Below are positions 11,522 through 22,636 of a DNA stretch of 64,000 nt, in pieces. Below the pieces are notes generated by a model, which was not told where the DNA came from, did not search any database, and saw only the letters and a list, made by a program, of their open reading frames with translations. Every line of letters starts with the position of its first letter. The stretch's first letter is position 1. Source of the DNA: Adiantum capillus-veneris (lineage: Eukaryota; Streptophyta; Polypodiopsida; Polypodiales; Pteridaceae); the NCBI GenBank assembly GCA_014529385.2, contig CM043950.1:82780843-82844842 (forward strand), written 5' to 3'. The translations under genes were made by a program, and so were the position numbers.

Positions 11522-12559
11522 CAAAAAACTCAACTCAAAAAAAGGAGAATTTCTGATGTCTAGATACAATTGAGCTTGGGCCAACACCAATGGGGCAAAC
11601 AGCTCACACAATATGGGTAAAATATGCCAGATACAATCACAAATTGGAGCAGAAGTTTCGCTCATAGGAGAAACTTACACAGTCAAAACATCAGAAAAAC
11701 GGTGAGGAATTTGGCAAAATGGACATCCATCGCGTCCGGAACGGCCCAAAACCCCATTCTACAATGTCAAAGTTCTCAAATCCGACCTTGAATAAGCAGT
11801 TTATGGCCAAAACAGGCTCCAAAAACAGCAAAAACACAGTTGCGACTGTTCCTCCACTTCTCTCCATGTTTCTTCTAGTCTTCTCTCAGTTTTTTGAGTT
11901 CGCACACTTAGCTTTATTACTTGGGTACCCTTGGCCTTTTAGTTGAACTCAAAAGGACCCCGAACAGGCAAAAAGTGGCCTTGCAGTGCATAGTCGTCAC
12001 CCTGCTGCATCCATCCGCACACCTGGCACTCAACTTTTTCCAATAATGCATCCCGCAACCATGTGAAGTGGACCCCAAATACAATTCTCATAATGACCTT
12101 TTTGCATAATTATCATAAGAAAACACCCACGTTGTGTCCCTACTTATCCATGTGAAAATATTGACCCCATTCGACCTTGTAGCGCCACTAGATGCCATCT
12201 AACCCACCTGCTTACCTCATGTCGTCGGCTGCGGATAGCTTCCTCAAGAATTTTTACATGCTACCAACTCCTCATTATTACAGAAAGAAACACACTGATA
12301 CTGGTGATAGTGAAAATCGATGCACTATGTACACGCTGTCCTACCTGTACACATGTGGGCCCGACGTAACCACCTGGCTCTCGAAAATGGGGAATACTTT
12401 ATTTTATGCACCATGCATGTGTATATACATATGCGCAATCCCTTGCTCCAAAAAACTCTTGACATAATTTGCCCATCTCCTAGCCTGCTCGATCATTCGC
12501 AGCAGCAAAAAGAGATATGAGACTCTCTGAGTCACAGGTCTTCTCATCCCTCACATACA

Positions 12560-13120
12560 TTACTTGTTCTACAGACATCTCATCTTGCTCCACCGTCATC
12601 AATCTAGCATGACACAATTTAAGACGGAGTGCATTTACCCTTGACTTATGTAAAATCCCATCCAGGTTAGCTAGCTAATATATACCATTCGAAAAACACT
12701 CCACTACCTTGAAAGGGACTTCGCACTTAATTTGAAACTTCTTTTGGAAGGTGTTGTCCAGCTTACTGTTGTAGCACAAAACCAAGTCATGCTTCTTGAT
12801 ACCCTTACTTTTGACCTTTTCATTTATCTTTTCTAAAGCCTTATCTTGCATCTGCTCATAATGTTTCAATGCGCTCGTCCTATCCAACTAAACCTCTTGT
12901 AACTGTAAGAGCCTCTCTTTGAATGCATCATTAGGCGGCCCAAGCAACTTCTCTAACATCTTGATTGCAGGCAACTCCACTTCCACAGGCAATAGTGCTT
13001 CCTTTCCATATACCAGATGAAATGGAGTAAACCCTGTACCTGTCTTCACCGAAGTAGAGCAAATGAGGTTGAAGATGAAAGTGAAGGGCCTTATGAAGTG
13101 ATTGAAGGGCTGATGCAAAC
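12560..13120 (-). pseudogene. Ty3/gypsy integrase C-terminal part
   Basis: From 13118 down, the frame gives TGFTPFHLVYGKEALLPVE, the conserved end of the gypsy integrase core. It is followed by the helix-rich linker with LEKINEKVKSKG and a C-terminal segment (FKVVECFSNGIY, then a stop at 12675, then LANLDG continuing to about 12560). Stops at 12888 and 12675 break it. The catalytic residues D2 and E are absent: the core resumes only after the CACTA insertion, and about 120 residues are missing. Confidence 0.75.
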
Positions 13121-13133
13121 CGAGGTTGAATTG

Positions 13134-13590
13134 TCAAAGAAGGAGGAATTGATGACACAAATGATCTATTGACACCTCCTCCACAACATCGTCGGAGTTG
13201 CAAAGAAGGTCACTAGCACCTCCAACCTCTTCTATATGAGCACCTTCATAGACTTGCTTACTGTGTGGTGCAACTTGCACTACAATTAACCATTCAAGCT
13301 CTATAGGGTCTGGGGTAAAAACAACTTGTTCACAGTGCTCAGGTAGCACAAACGTACCTATCCCATCTCTCCACAATCTTCTAGAATCAATTTGCACCAA
13401 TCCGCTCATGTCTCTTCAAACAGTTGCATTCCGACCAACAGTAACCACTTTGAACCACTCGGCATTAAAGAGGAAATAGTCAAATTTCCAAAAACCTATC
13501 TTCAATATGTCTTGGATCACACCAAAGTAGTCTAGTTGGCCCATTTCGTAGTTCTCATATCGTGCACTTGGTTGACTTCCTTATTCAAAG
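13134..13590 (-). pseudogene. CACTA transposase C-terminal DUF4216-like domain
   Basis: Reading downward from about 13590 gives a frame with YENYEMGQLDYFGVIQDIL, then KFDYFLFNAEWF, then FVLPEHCEQVVFTPDPIELEW. This order (YYG..IL, F.C.WF, F.L....QVFY..DP…W.VV) is the pattern of the DUF4216 domain that ends plant En/Spm TNP2 proteins. A stop separates the first part from the second at about 13410. It lies downstream, on the coding strand, of the DUF4218-like part. Confidence 0.6.
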
Positions 13591-13682
13591 CTGACCATTC
13601 AAACATGGACCTTTGTTGATCAATCCTTGACACGTGGAAGTGACGTCCATGTGACCAGAGCGCTCTGTACTTATGATACTGC

Positions 13683-14567
13683 TATCAAAATTGAATTAGC
13701 CTTTAAGTTAAGACACTAGAAAAAACGCACTACTCGGTTGAAAAACAAGTGCACTACTCACATGCCATCACAACCCATGCCAAGCTCCTCCTCCTCCTCT
13801 GTCACAACTTCACCGGCTCTTTTTGCAGCATCGATTTCAAGGTGCATAGTTCGAAAATTTGGAAGAGATTGCAAGCTATCGGGTATTGGGAGGTTGTAAC
13901 TATTGCGACTACGTATCCAACCTGCCCGTTGTCGGATCCGATCTTGTCTCTCCACCTCATACTTTTCCAAACACTTTATCAAAATTGAATTAGCCTTTAA
14001 GTTAAGACACTAGAAAAAACGCACTACTCGGTTGAAAAACAAGTGCACTACTCACATGCCATCACAACTCATGCCAAGCTCCTCCTCCTCCTCTGTCACA
14101 ACTTCGCCAGCTCGTTTTGCGGCATCGATTTCAAGGTGCATAGTTTGAAAAATTGGAAGAGATTGCAAGCTATCGGGTATTGGGAGCTTGTAACTATTGC
14201 GACTACGTATCCAACCTACCCGTTGTCGGATCCGATCTTGTCTCTCCGCCTCATACTTTTCCAAACACTTTATCAAAATTGAATTAGCCTTTAAGTTAAG
14301 ACACTAGAAAAAACACACTACTCGGTTGAAAAACAAGTGCACTACTCACAATATGCCATCACAACCCATGCCAAGCTCCTCCTCCTCCTCTGTCACAACT
14401 TCGCCGGTTCGTTTTGCAGCATCAATTTCAAGGTGCATAGTTTGAAAATTTGGAAGAGATTGCAAGCTATCGGGTATTGGGAGCTTGTAATTATTGCGAC
14501 TACGTATCCAACCTGCCCGTTGTCGGATCCGATCTTGTCTCTCCGCCTCATACTTTTCCAAACACTT
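13683..14567 (-). repeat. 294-bp tandem triplication within CACTA transposase
   Basis: Three head-to-tail units start at 13683, 13977 and 14271, each beginning TATCAAAATTGAATTAGCC, with an exact 294-base period and only scattered differences. On the minus strand each unit encodes a 74-residue segment with CLEKYE.ERQDRIRQRAGW, then a run of glutamates (EEEEELGM), then a stop. The first transposase-linked copy on the coding strand (14346-14642) is joined in frame to upstream transposase sequence, so the triplication arose inside the gene. Confidence 0.9.
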
Positions 14568-14778
14568 TCGTATTGATTCAGAGTTACGAAGAATAAACTT
14601 AATTATCTTTGTTTGCAATGCCTTGTCCATCTTCCGCGACACTCCTTCACCTTGTGGTACATCCCCGGTGCTATGTGGATCGCTGTCTTGTTGCCATAGT
14701 CAAGGCATTTCTGGATTGGATGACCCAAGAAAATCGGTGATAAACACAAGTGGCTCTTGAATGATCCACCCATCTTCC

Positions 14779-15285
14779 TCACCTCCCTCTAGACGAGCTC
14801 TCTCTCTGACGTACGAACCCTATTAGCGTTTTCATAAAGCGCTCCAAAAAGAACATCCAGCTGCTATGTACAGAACCGGTCACATCAACCTCATCTGCAA
14901 CATGGACAAGGAGATGCATCTGTATTCTTAATACGCTACTTGGAAATAATTTCTCTACCATGAAAACTGCTTCAATGGAATTGCATCAAGCTGGCTCTAT
15001 GGAATCTTTGCGGATCTCTTTGGAGGAGATCCAACGTACCAACTCTCTAATCTTTTATATGGTGTTCCTTATGTTTGATGTGAGACAATCCTTTATGGCA
15101 ATGGGTAGCACAAACTTCAAAAACTTGTGCTAGTCCCATGAGACTTAAAACCACCAAGGTCATCGTCTCTAGTGAAAGCGGTCTTCAAAGAGCGCATGCA
15201 ACCTGTTGGAGTTTTAAACTCCAAAATAATATTCTTGACTTGTTGTTCTTCTTTTTTGTGTGTCATAGATTCAACGGCCCTACGA
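14779..15285 (-). pseudogene. CACTA transposase DUF4218-like domain
   Basis: The minus-strand frame 14779-14961 contains LHLLVHVADEV-like and SSWMFFLERFMKTL followed by GFVRQR, the hallmark of DUF4218 in TNP2-type CACTA transposases. Just upstream (15117-15285) is QQVKNIILEFKTPTGCM with GGFKSH, which precedes that domain in the family. Stops at about 15060 and 15110 interrupt it. The C-terminal neighbour at 14346-14642 continues the same domain (KIIKFILRNSESIRKCLEKYE). Confidence 0.65.
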
Positions 15286-16350
15286 ATTCCAAACCCCATT
15301 CTTCAAATGGTCCTAGAAACAAGATTGGTTTGTGCCTCATCTGGTCATTTGGGCGTATTTTCCCTAATCTCTGGCAAGGATCACACATCTTGACATGGGC
15401 TACAACATCCTTAAATATTGTGGGCCACCAAATCCTTGTTTCTAGTATCTTACGTGATGTTGCTTCTCCAACAAAGTGACCTAATCTGGTGCCTTTGTGA
15501 GCTTCCCATAGCATAGCTTCTTGCTCATGAGGGTGCACACCCCAGCGTAGTTTTTCAATTGCACATCTTCTATAGAGCTAATTGGCTATGAATTTGAAAT
15601 GTATGCTCTACAATGATGTTCACTTCCTTTGATCTCAGCTAAATCCTTTAGGGAACAACACAATTTGTAATAGATCCATCATCTCCTCTAACCAATCAAT
15701 TGGTTGAATTACTACTATGAACAACTTTTCGTATGGTAGGTCATCATTGACTCCCTGACCTTGTACATGTTCTTGCACATCATCGGCATCCAAGCAGGAT
15801 AGATAGTTGGCTACTCCGTGTAGCTTGTTGGGTATTTGCTCCATTGAGAAATCAAATTTTAAGAGTATAAGCATCCACCAAGAAAACTTTCCATGAAGTG
15901 CTTGCTTGGCCACTAAATAGAATAACGTTAGGTGATCAACATGGAAAATTCATTTGGCTCCTAACAGATTGTCTAGACTTTTTTGTAGAGTATATTATGT
16001 CGAGGGCCTCCTGCTCAATATTGAATATTCCTTCTCAAGAGAACTTATCCATTGGCTTGCATAATAAGCTGTTTGGTACCATTTTGGCACTCTTCTTGCA
16101 TAAATATTGAGCCAATGGCTATGTCGGATGCATCCACAAATACATGGAATGATAAGTCCCGTTGAGGTGGCTAGACCATTGGTGCCCTAGACAGTATGAG
16201 CTTGAGCACACAAAAGACTTGGTTGCATTTCTCATAAGAAATCCAAAGTATGGAGTATTGGTATGTACCTTGAATATCATGTCGTTGCTTATCCTCGAGA
16301 TTTTGTATCATCTCTTCTTGAAGTTTCCTCAGAAGCTCAATGACATCGCA
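15286..16350 (-). pseudogene. Ty3/gypsy RNase H to integrase zinc-finger region
   Basis: Frame 15263-15538 has an H2C2 integrase zinc-binding domain (HKGTRLGHF…RIWWPTIFKDVVAHVKMCDPCQ) running into WGLEFVGPLN, the start of the catalytic core. Frame 15635-15913 holds the RNase H/integrase linker (FSMEQIPNKLHGVANYLSCLD). Further up, to about 16160, disrupted RNase H pieces can be followed across frames. Several frameshifts and stops make it inactive. The element continues past the CACTA insertion at 13118. Confidence 0.75.
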
Positions 16351-17401
16351 ACATGATTGACACTAGGAGTTAGTAATTTTTTTAAGCAGAAGTATTTCTA
16401 TATCATATAGATAATAGATGCAACGAAATGCATTAGGTGCATGGGATGTTTGTGCCCACAAAAAAGGAAAAACCATAATTGCGTATGGCGGGCAGGTGGC
16501 ACCATCCTCATCCAAGTTCCATAAATCGTAGGGAACGTGCCCTTCCCTCATAATTTACCACTTTGATCCTCTAGTTGTTGGATTTTGGCACCACCAATGT
16601 GACAAGAAAGTAGGCTCGATATGTGAGGGGCTTGGTAGTAGTACTTGTAAATATCCAAGGCTATGTATCTTCCTGTTCTTCCTCCATGTCATGTCATGGT
16701 TGTTGAAAGAAAAGGTTGTTATCTGGCTCGTAGAGCAGTTCCGTGGTGAACACACACGGCATACGATTTGCAAACACTTTAACATGGGTCCCCACAGTCT
16801 CCTTCACCTGACCATGGGCTTCCCAGATGGCAGACCAAACCTTCTGCAGATAACCATGAGATAGACCTCAATGCAACCAGAAACGCATAGGATTAGGTTG
16901 CTCTCTCTACGAACACATCAATGATAACTGTCATAATAATCAATATCTAATTCTCCTAAATGATTTTCTCATATTAAACTGATCATTTAATGTGGGGAAG
17001 TGCCAAGGGAGAAAAAGCTAGAATATTGGTTAAGTTAGCAGACCGGCCACAGTAGGGATCCAAAGGAGGGAAAATAGGGATCCAAAGGGGGGGCCATCTG
17101 CAAAAGAGCCATGTGAAACAATGGGCCAAAAAGACCCTAAGGTTCAGCCCATTAAGACTTCCAAAATGCTAAGGTTCCAAAATTCAAAGGTTGTGTCCAA
17201 AGGTCAACCCTAGGGAAAATTGGATGCTTAGTGTGTGCCCAAAAAGTCTTTCTATATCCCTACATGGGAGGGGGCGAGCCCCAAAGCTAGGGGATGAGAG
17301 AGAAAGCCACACACACACACACAGGCTCCCTTTACACAAAGGGAATGAGGGACACATGTCAGCTCCCTAGGCCAGATGCCCACAAGGTGTGCCCAATTCC
17401 T

Positions 17402-17726
17402 ATTGGAAGACCCTTGAAGTGGACCAATGAGAATTAAGCTAGAGTAAATCTAGTCTAATTAATTTAAAAACATTTAATAAAAGAAACCAATAAGAATTAA
17501 GTGTCCTAGAAGACTATTGGGCAGTCTCCCAAGGGGTCCAATGAGCATTCAGGAGCCCCATGGCTTGCCTGATTCCTATTGGCCAGGAGGCAAAGGGGTC
17601 CAATGAGAGTTTAGTTTAATTATTTAATTACCTAAAGCTCTCACAAAAGGGGAAAGGGGGACACATGTCAGAAGGCTATCACTTATGCTGCTTAATCCCT
17701 ATTGGCTTGACCTGGGGAGGTCCAAT
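17402..17726. promoter_or_regulatory. Four ATTGG-N16/17-CCAAT inverted pairs
   Basis: Inverted CCAAT boxes with near-constant spacing occur at 17402-17428, 17516-17542, 17578-17604 (each ATTGG-N17-CCAAT) and 17701-17726 (N16). All are followed by GAG. The internal AAGGGGT or GGAGGT is partly shared, so these are copies of one 27-base module. CCAAT boxes bind NF-Y in plants; a role here, for example in an LTR promoter, is inference. No transcript start is evident. Confidence 0.5.
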
Positions 17727-18724
17727 GAGGCAAAAGCCAGACTTACTTAGCAGCTAGGGCTCGCCCAAGAGAGAGGGGGGGCTGATTTTTGCTTGGCATT
17801 GACACACACACTCTCACACTTGACCATGTGTGAAGGGAAAAATACTCTATCTCCTCCCAAGCTTTAATGGAGAGCTCATCACCTACTCCAAGCTTGTGAG
17901 ATAGAAGCCTACATCAACACTCTCTTGGCATGTGGATGCAAATCCAACCAAGAGCCAAGCTTCAATGCATGCTCATCTTCTCTACCAAGCTAATTACTAA
18001 GCTAAGCTATGCTAATATGAGTGATTATGTGAGGAGATGTACTTCTTTCTCGTAAGATACTTCTTTTTCCTCTCAATCTACTCTCATACCCTGCTAGCTC
18101 TCACCATCTTCGAAGGTGTGTGAGGTCTTGGGTCTGAGAACGGGGATAATTCAAGTTGTGTTTGATTAAGTGTTTTGCTTGGTGTATGAAGCTTCCATCT
18201 TCATTGCACTAGCTAGTCTTGAAGGAACACAAAGAATTGTATTGTACAATGTCTCTCTTGATGGGAGAAACCATAATACAAAGCCTTTTGGAGGGGGGAC
18301 CGGCTCCATGAAAATCCGGTCCTCAACTGTTGTCAATAGCTTAATTGCTCTCTCTTTTGAAAGTATTGTCGATGCTATCTAACTAGGTGTTATGCTTTTT
18401 GTTGCTCTCTCCACCCAAGCACTCTTGTAATTCTCATTAAGAATCAACTCTAATGAAATGCCCACTATGTTCATGCTAAATTCCGCTACACAAAAGATTT
18501 TAGGCCATTAAATGTTACAATAACTCTCCAATCTTCATAGTGTACTCAAAGAAAGAGACCGGCACACATGCGTGATCCGAGTGAGGCTAATGCCAATCAC
18601 CTGGGTCCCAGTAAAATTGAGATAAGGTACGACATTACCACACCCAGAGTGTCCATATTCTAGCATCCTCTGAAGGGAACCGATGATCAACATAGTGGTG
18701 CTTCCCATGGGAGCCAACTACTCA

Positions 18725-18827
<103 letters not shown>

Positions 18828-19722
18828 TCTATGATATGTGCATCCATGGCATGTGCATCACTTCAAGAGAATTGCCAATTTTTCTTTTCATGCTGGTCAA
18901 AATAGGTCTAAAGTGGGAAATGTGCTTAGAAACCCTAAGTGTTCATGAAATCCATGTCCAACAGGTGTACAGGTGGCCAACCCACAAGCAAGAGCCAGTG
19001 CACGTGGGTGGTGAGGAGCTTGTAGATAGGATGTGAAGCATCTGGAGATGAATAAAAATCTAGCACCTCCAAACTCCACAATGATAGTAAGAGATGGTAA
19101 GCAATCCTCAATAAATTTCTAAAGCAACCTATTGGCTCTTGTTGAGGTAATTCATGAGGCCCATGCATATTCAAGTTCCAAAGGCTATGGTTGCTTCAAC
19201 AATAAGAGGACGCAGGAGTAAATATGAATCCTTGAAAGACATACTTGGTAAACCCCCACCAGATGGTGCTCTAAAGTTGTTTTCTATGGTTTGAAGAGGC
19301 ATAGCAAGACCTTCTAATGCATGCACTTCTCTCAGAGGGCCTGATGAAGCTAACACAATATTGATGATCATACAAAATCTCCTACCCAAAATCTCTTGCT
19401 AGGAGGGGAAGGAGAGGAGATAAATTTTAAAAATAAATAAAAGATGATAAAATAAACAATAAAATTAAAAAAACATTTAATAAAATAACAAAGTAGTATA
19501 TTAGGGGATGAATGTCACTTCCAACCTATTATTGTTATTTTGTGGAGAGTGTAGGTAGGGAGCATTGTGTAGGCTAAGTACCCTCTACCATTATCACACT
19601 AGTTATGTCTTGCATTTTATCCTTACCCGAACCTCGCACCGCTCTCTCTCACGTTCACTAATGGAAAAATTATATTGCCCATTTCTTTTTTGCAATTAAA
19701 CATGACACCCGAACGATTTCAG

Positions 19723-19833
19723 GTTCTTCATGCAGTTGTAGGAATTGGAAGCAAGGAGATGCTCGTGCCATTACAACCTACTGCCAACCATCTGCAAGAG
19801 ACCGTCTACATTATCGAGGAGTGTTTATCAAAA
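19723..19833 (+). other. Candidate exon of 37 codons
   Basis: Bounded by a good acceptor (GATTTCAG|GTT) and a consensus donor (AAA|GTAAGT). The 111 bases are fully open in phase 0: VLHAVVGIGSKEML then PLQPTANHLQETVYIIEECLSK. It lies upstream of the transposase-like gene and could be its first exon or belong to a lost gene. No family is recognised. Confidence 0.35.
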
Positions 19834-21168
19834 GTAAGTATGTAGTCGTAGCAACCTCTAGCGAGCCGCCTTTGGAAGTTCATGATGACAGTTCCAAGAG
19901 CTTTCAATCGCCAATGACCCCGATGATAGATCTCTCCACCCCGCCGCCCTCAACATCACTAGTTCATGTCAAAACTCCCATGGAAAGCAAGCTAAGTGAG
20001 GTCCCCAATGTTATTGTTAGCAGTAGCATTGCGATGTAGAGTAGTGTGGTAAGCATCCTACAAAGTGCACTCAAGCGCAACTCTATTAGCAAATTGTTAG
20101 GAAACATTTCTATTATTGAGAAGGTAAGGAAGATCCCAAAGGCCTACAATGGAAACATTGCGTTTGAGTTTCCTCCAAAGTTAGGCAATGTCCACGGAAG
20201 ACGCAATGGAACAAAAATTTGACCCTGACCTTTGGACCAAGCCCCAAACATCAAACATAGCATTTGCACGACTGTGTCGCAGGACCCAGTGTTGGGTTCT
20301 CTAAAGTGCCTCAATGAAGAGTGCTTGAGGCTTTCAAACTATGGGGTGGCTAATACCACACACTTTCATGGTAGTTTACTAAAACCGCCCGTACCTAGAG
20401 AGCTTTGTGAGATGGCTGGCGGGAAGGTGTCATGTCACTATTGTAGTAGGATTGCAGTATGTGTAGGGACGTGTGAGTCCTTTGTGTACTTCATCATGCC
20501 ATCAGATGAGACAATGAGTCGGCTAATAATACATTGTGGTACTCATCACCACAATGTAAGGGAAGAAAGCTCAAAGGAGCTTGCATATAAAACTAAAGAA
20601 ATGGTGGATTGTTTTGGGGTTAGATAGACATGCGGGTGCAAGGAAGGTGCAAATGTATGTTGCAAAAGAGATTGTGACAATGTCACTCATGAAAGCCGGT
20701 GGAGCAACACACACTATGGGGGAGCATGACCTATATGTGGTCGTTGAAGAAATGGGGCCTCTCATGCAAGGCAAGTGGTAACGGGAGTTTAATTTGCACT
20801 GGCAATTAAAGAGGCTGTCATGCATGGGTGGTATTATTGACATGTGACAAGTGTAGGTTCAGGAAATTTGTAGCAGCCACAAGGAACAGACCTTTGAAGG
20901 AGACATTTTGCCTGGATTCATTATTGCAGCTCAAGCGTGATTGCATGTATGGCTTCTTTCATTGAAGTAGGCTCCCAGGGCAAGCAAACAAGGATAAAAA
21001 ATATTTCATATTCAAGATTTCCACTATTTGGCCAACATTAGATGTCGATCTAGTCAATCGGCTGAGACGCACGGTGTCTCTAGACCTTCGACATGCATGG
21101 GTGCAATTTGATCACACACGAAGGATTGTAGGCTAGGTTACAATGGCGTGTCATGTTTATGACCCTAG

Positions 21169-21255
21169 GTAAGAAGCCTGCATTGTCCTTCAATTAATAA
21201 ATGTGATTCATGGGTTGATACCTGAGTAATGTTTCTAATGGTTGTAATTTCAAAG
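21169..21255 (+). other. Intron in the transposase-like gene
   Basis: Donor CCTAG|GTAAGAAG and acceptor AATTTCAAAG|CATGCAG. Splicing completes a serine codon (AG+C) and keeps the reading frame across …HVYDP-S-MQELLTIA. It is 87 bases, a normal short plant intron length. Confidence 0.55.
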
Positions 21256-21983
21256 CATGCAGGAGCTGTTAACCATAGCCACTTGTGAAATGAAGGAAAA
21301 GGGTATGACTGTCCAATGTCTCTTTTGGGAATGCATCAATGATGTAATGGAAAATCATGGATGTGAGAACGCCGATTTCTATGGGTTCATGGCGCATGAA
21401 GTGCAAGCAAATTAGAATGGAGTGAGACAAGTGTACAACGGGGGCAAGATAAATGCAATGGATAGAAGAGAGAACTCATGTCTCTTCCATTGGAAGCAAA
21501 GCATGATTGGGCACACCGTGAAGTACATCGTGGCATCATTGCAGGAGGAACATAAAGTGATGTGTGAGAAGTGGAGGATGGCACCTTCAAGAGAGGCCGC
21601 AACTACTGAGGCACGAATAATGCGACAATGGTGGCGCAATGGGAATTCCGGGGATAGAAATATACCCTGCTTGGACTCATGGCTCATTTGGTGGGATGTG
21701 CGCATTGCGCATTGGGGCAGTGCAATGATCACAATGAAAAAGAGAGTAGAAGGCCAAACACACCGCAGAGAAATCTTGCCAAGAGCAAGCATGGAATTTG
21801 GCTTGCCGGTGGGGGGTTCAAATGAAGCATCTCTCTCTATGATGCTTGTGCATCAAACATGGCTAATTCCATTCTACAAAGCACAAAGGAAATCTCATAT
21901 GTGCAAGGCAAACACATTGGGAAGGGACCATCATTGGAGAAGCTGAAAGAAAGAATTTTTGCATGACCACAACAAGTAATTCG

Positions 21984-22022
21984 TGTTGTGTATGAGGCCA
22001 CTAAGGAACACCTTGCTAAAGG
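21984..22022 (+). repeat. 39-bp direct repeat flanking the large insertion (left)
   Basis: TGTTGTGTATGAGGCCACT and what follows recurs at 53804-53842 with two or three differences. The two copies flank about 31.8 kb of nested mobile DNA. It is far longer than the 4-6 base target duplication an LTR element makes. Confidence 0.85.
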
Positions 22023-22636
22023 TCACCTTAGAACCATTTTTTAATAACATTATTTTTTATTAATTCTGCTTCGTACGGGTCTGAGAGAGAGAGAGAGAGA
22101 GAAAGTGTGTATGTGTGTGTGATCTTATCCTCTTCACTACACGCATCTCCCTCACCAGATTGCAAAGCGACCACACCATCATGGTAGCCTCTTCGAGAGC
22201 TACGGGCCCACGCCACGCATTCGCATCTTTGAGCTGTTCGCGAGCGATCCTTTCACAAGCTTGTTTTTCTTGTAAGTAGCACAAACAGTGTCTATTTTCA
22301 ACAATCAAGTACTTTATGGAATGAGGGAGAGATTAGCTACTCATAGATACTCATAGACTTAGGTTTTGCACACTTTTAGATTATGACATGTGAGTCTATC
22401 GCGACTGTATTCGAGATAACTAGGGTTAAAATCTGGTGAGATTGGACTTATAGGTAAGTGTATCCTAGTGAGAGGATGGTGCCTAGCAAGTTTGAAGTGA
22501 TTCCGAGTTCATTTGATGTGTGAACGGTGTTATGAGCATTTAGGGATATAGTGGGTTGGAGTTAACAAGGATCAGTGATTGACGCATCATAGAAGTGCGT
22601 ATGTGTAGGTTGGTCTCAGCCTAGCAAGCTAACGAG
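22023..22636 (+). mobile_element. LTR fragment (5' part missing), same family as 52889-53803
   Basis: Aligns in the same orientation with 53106-53700, from TCACCTTAG to AAGCTAACGAG, including a GA microsatellite. It lacks the first 217 bases of the LTR and its last 100 bases. The missing tail lies inverted at 27727-27826. It starts exactly at the right arm of a 9-bp hairpin in the full LTR. Confidence 0.8.

Larger units (their letters stand above)
9748..12559. other. Non-coding stretch with microsatellites
   Basis: No supported gene. It holds a TC microsatellite (10163-10201) and an AC microsatellite (11503-11521). Short open frames here have no recognisable features. Confidence 0.55.
13125..15285 (-). 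mobile_element. CACTA (En/Spm) transposon remnant inside gypsy integrase
   Basis: This block separates the gypsy integrase zinc-finger part (ending FVGPLN near 15270) from its C-terminal part (starting near 13118). Its own minus-strand translations match the C-terminal half of CACTA TNP2 transposases. A FKSHD..KFLKFVLPIAIKDCL stretch (about 15150-15060) is followed by LLVHVADEV…FERFMKTLIGFVRQR (14779-14961, DUF4218-like) and then a DUF4216-like domain (13134-13590). Only the C-terminal half is present, with stops and frameshifts. I cannot see clean CACTA termini or a target duplication. Confidence 0.7.
20050..22022 (+). pseudogene. DNA-transposase-like gene, left half (possibly MULE-type)
   Basis: Broken frames give a Cys/His-rich N-terminal part (CLNEECLRLSNY, CHYCSRIAVCVGTC…HCGTHHH, 20232-20627), a middle part with VQFDHTRRIVG…HVYDP (21100-21168), then after an intron MQELLTIATCEMKEKG and YNGGKINAMDRRENSCLFHWKQS (21256-21946). 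Intron 21169-21255 (CCTAG|GTAAGA … TTTCAAAG|CATG) restores the frame as PSMQELL. The VYDP…LLTIATCEM order resembles the catalytic region of Mutator-like transposases, but I am not sure of the family. Several stops, including a TAG inside the QAN.NGVR segment, show decay. The end (EATKEHLAKG) recurs at 53804 and onward, where the gene seems to continue. Confidence 0.55.

Noticed and set aside
12192-12520. Short overlapping frames of 66-91 codons
   Set aside because: No motifs, no homologous look, and unremarkable length for AT-rich plant DNA.
13683-14567. CRISPR-like or satellite array
   Set aside because: Units are 294 bases with coding content and no spacers; it is a tandem triplication in a transposase gene.
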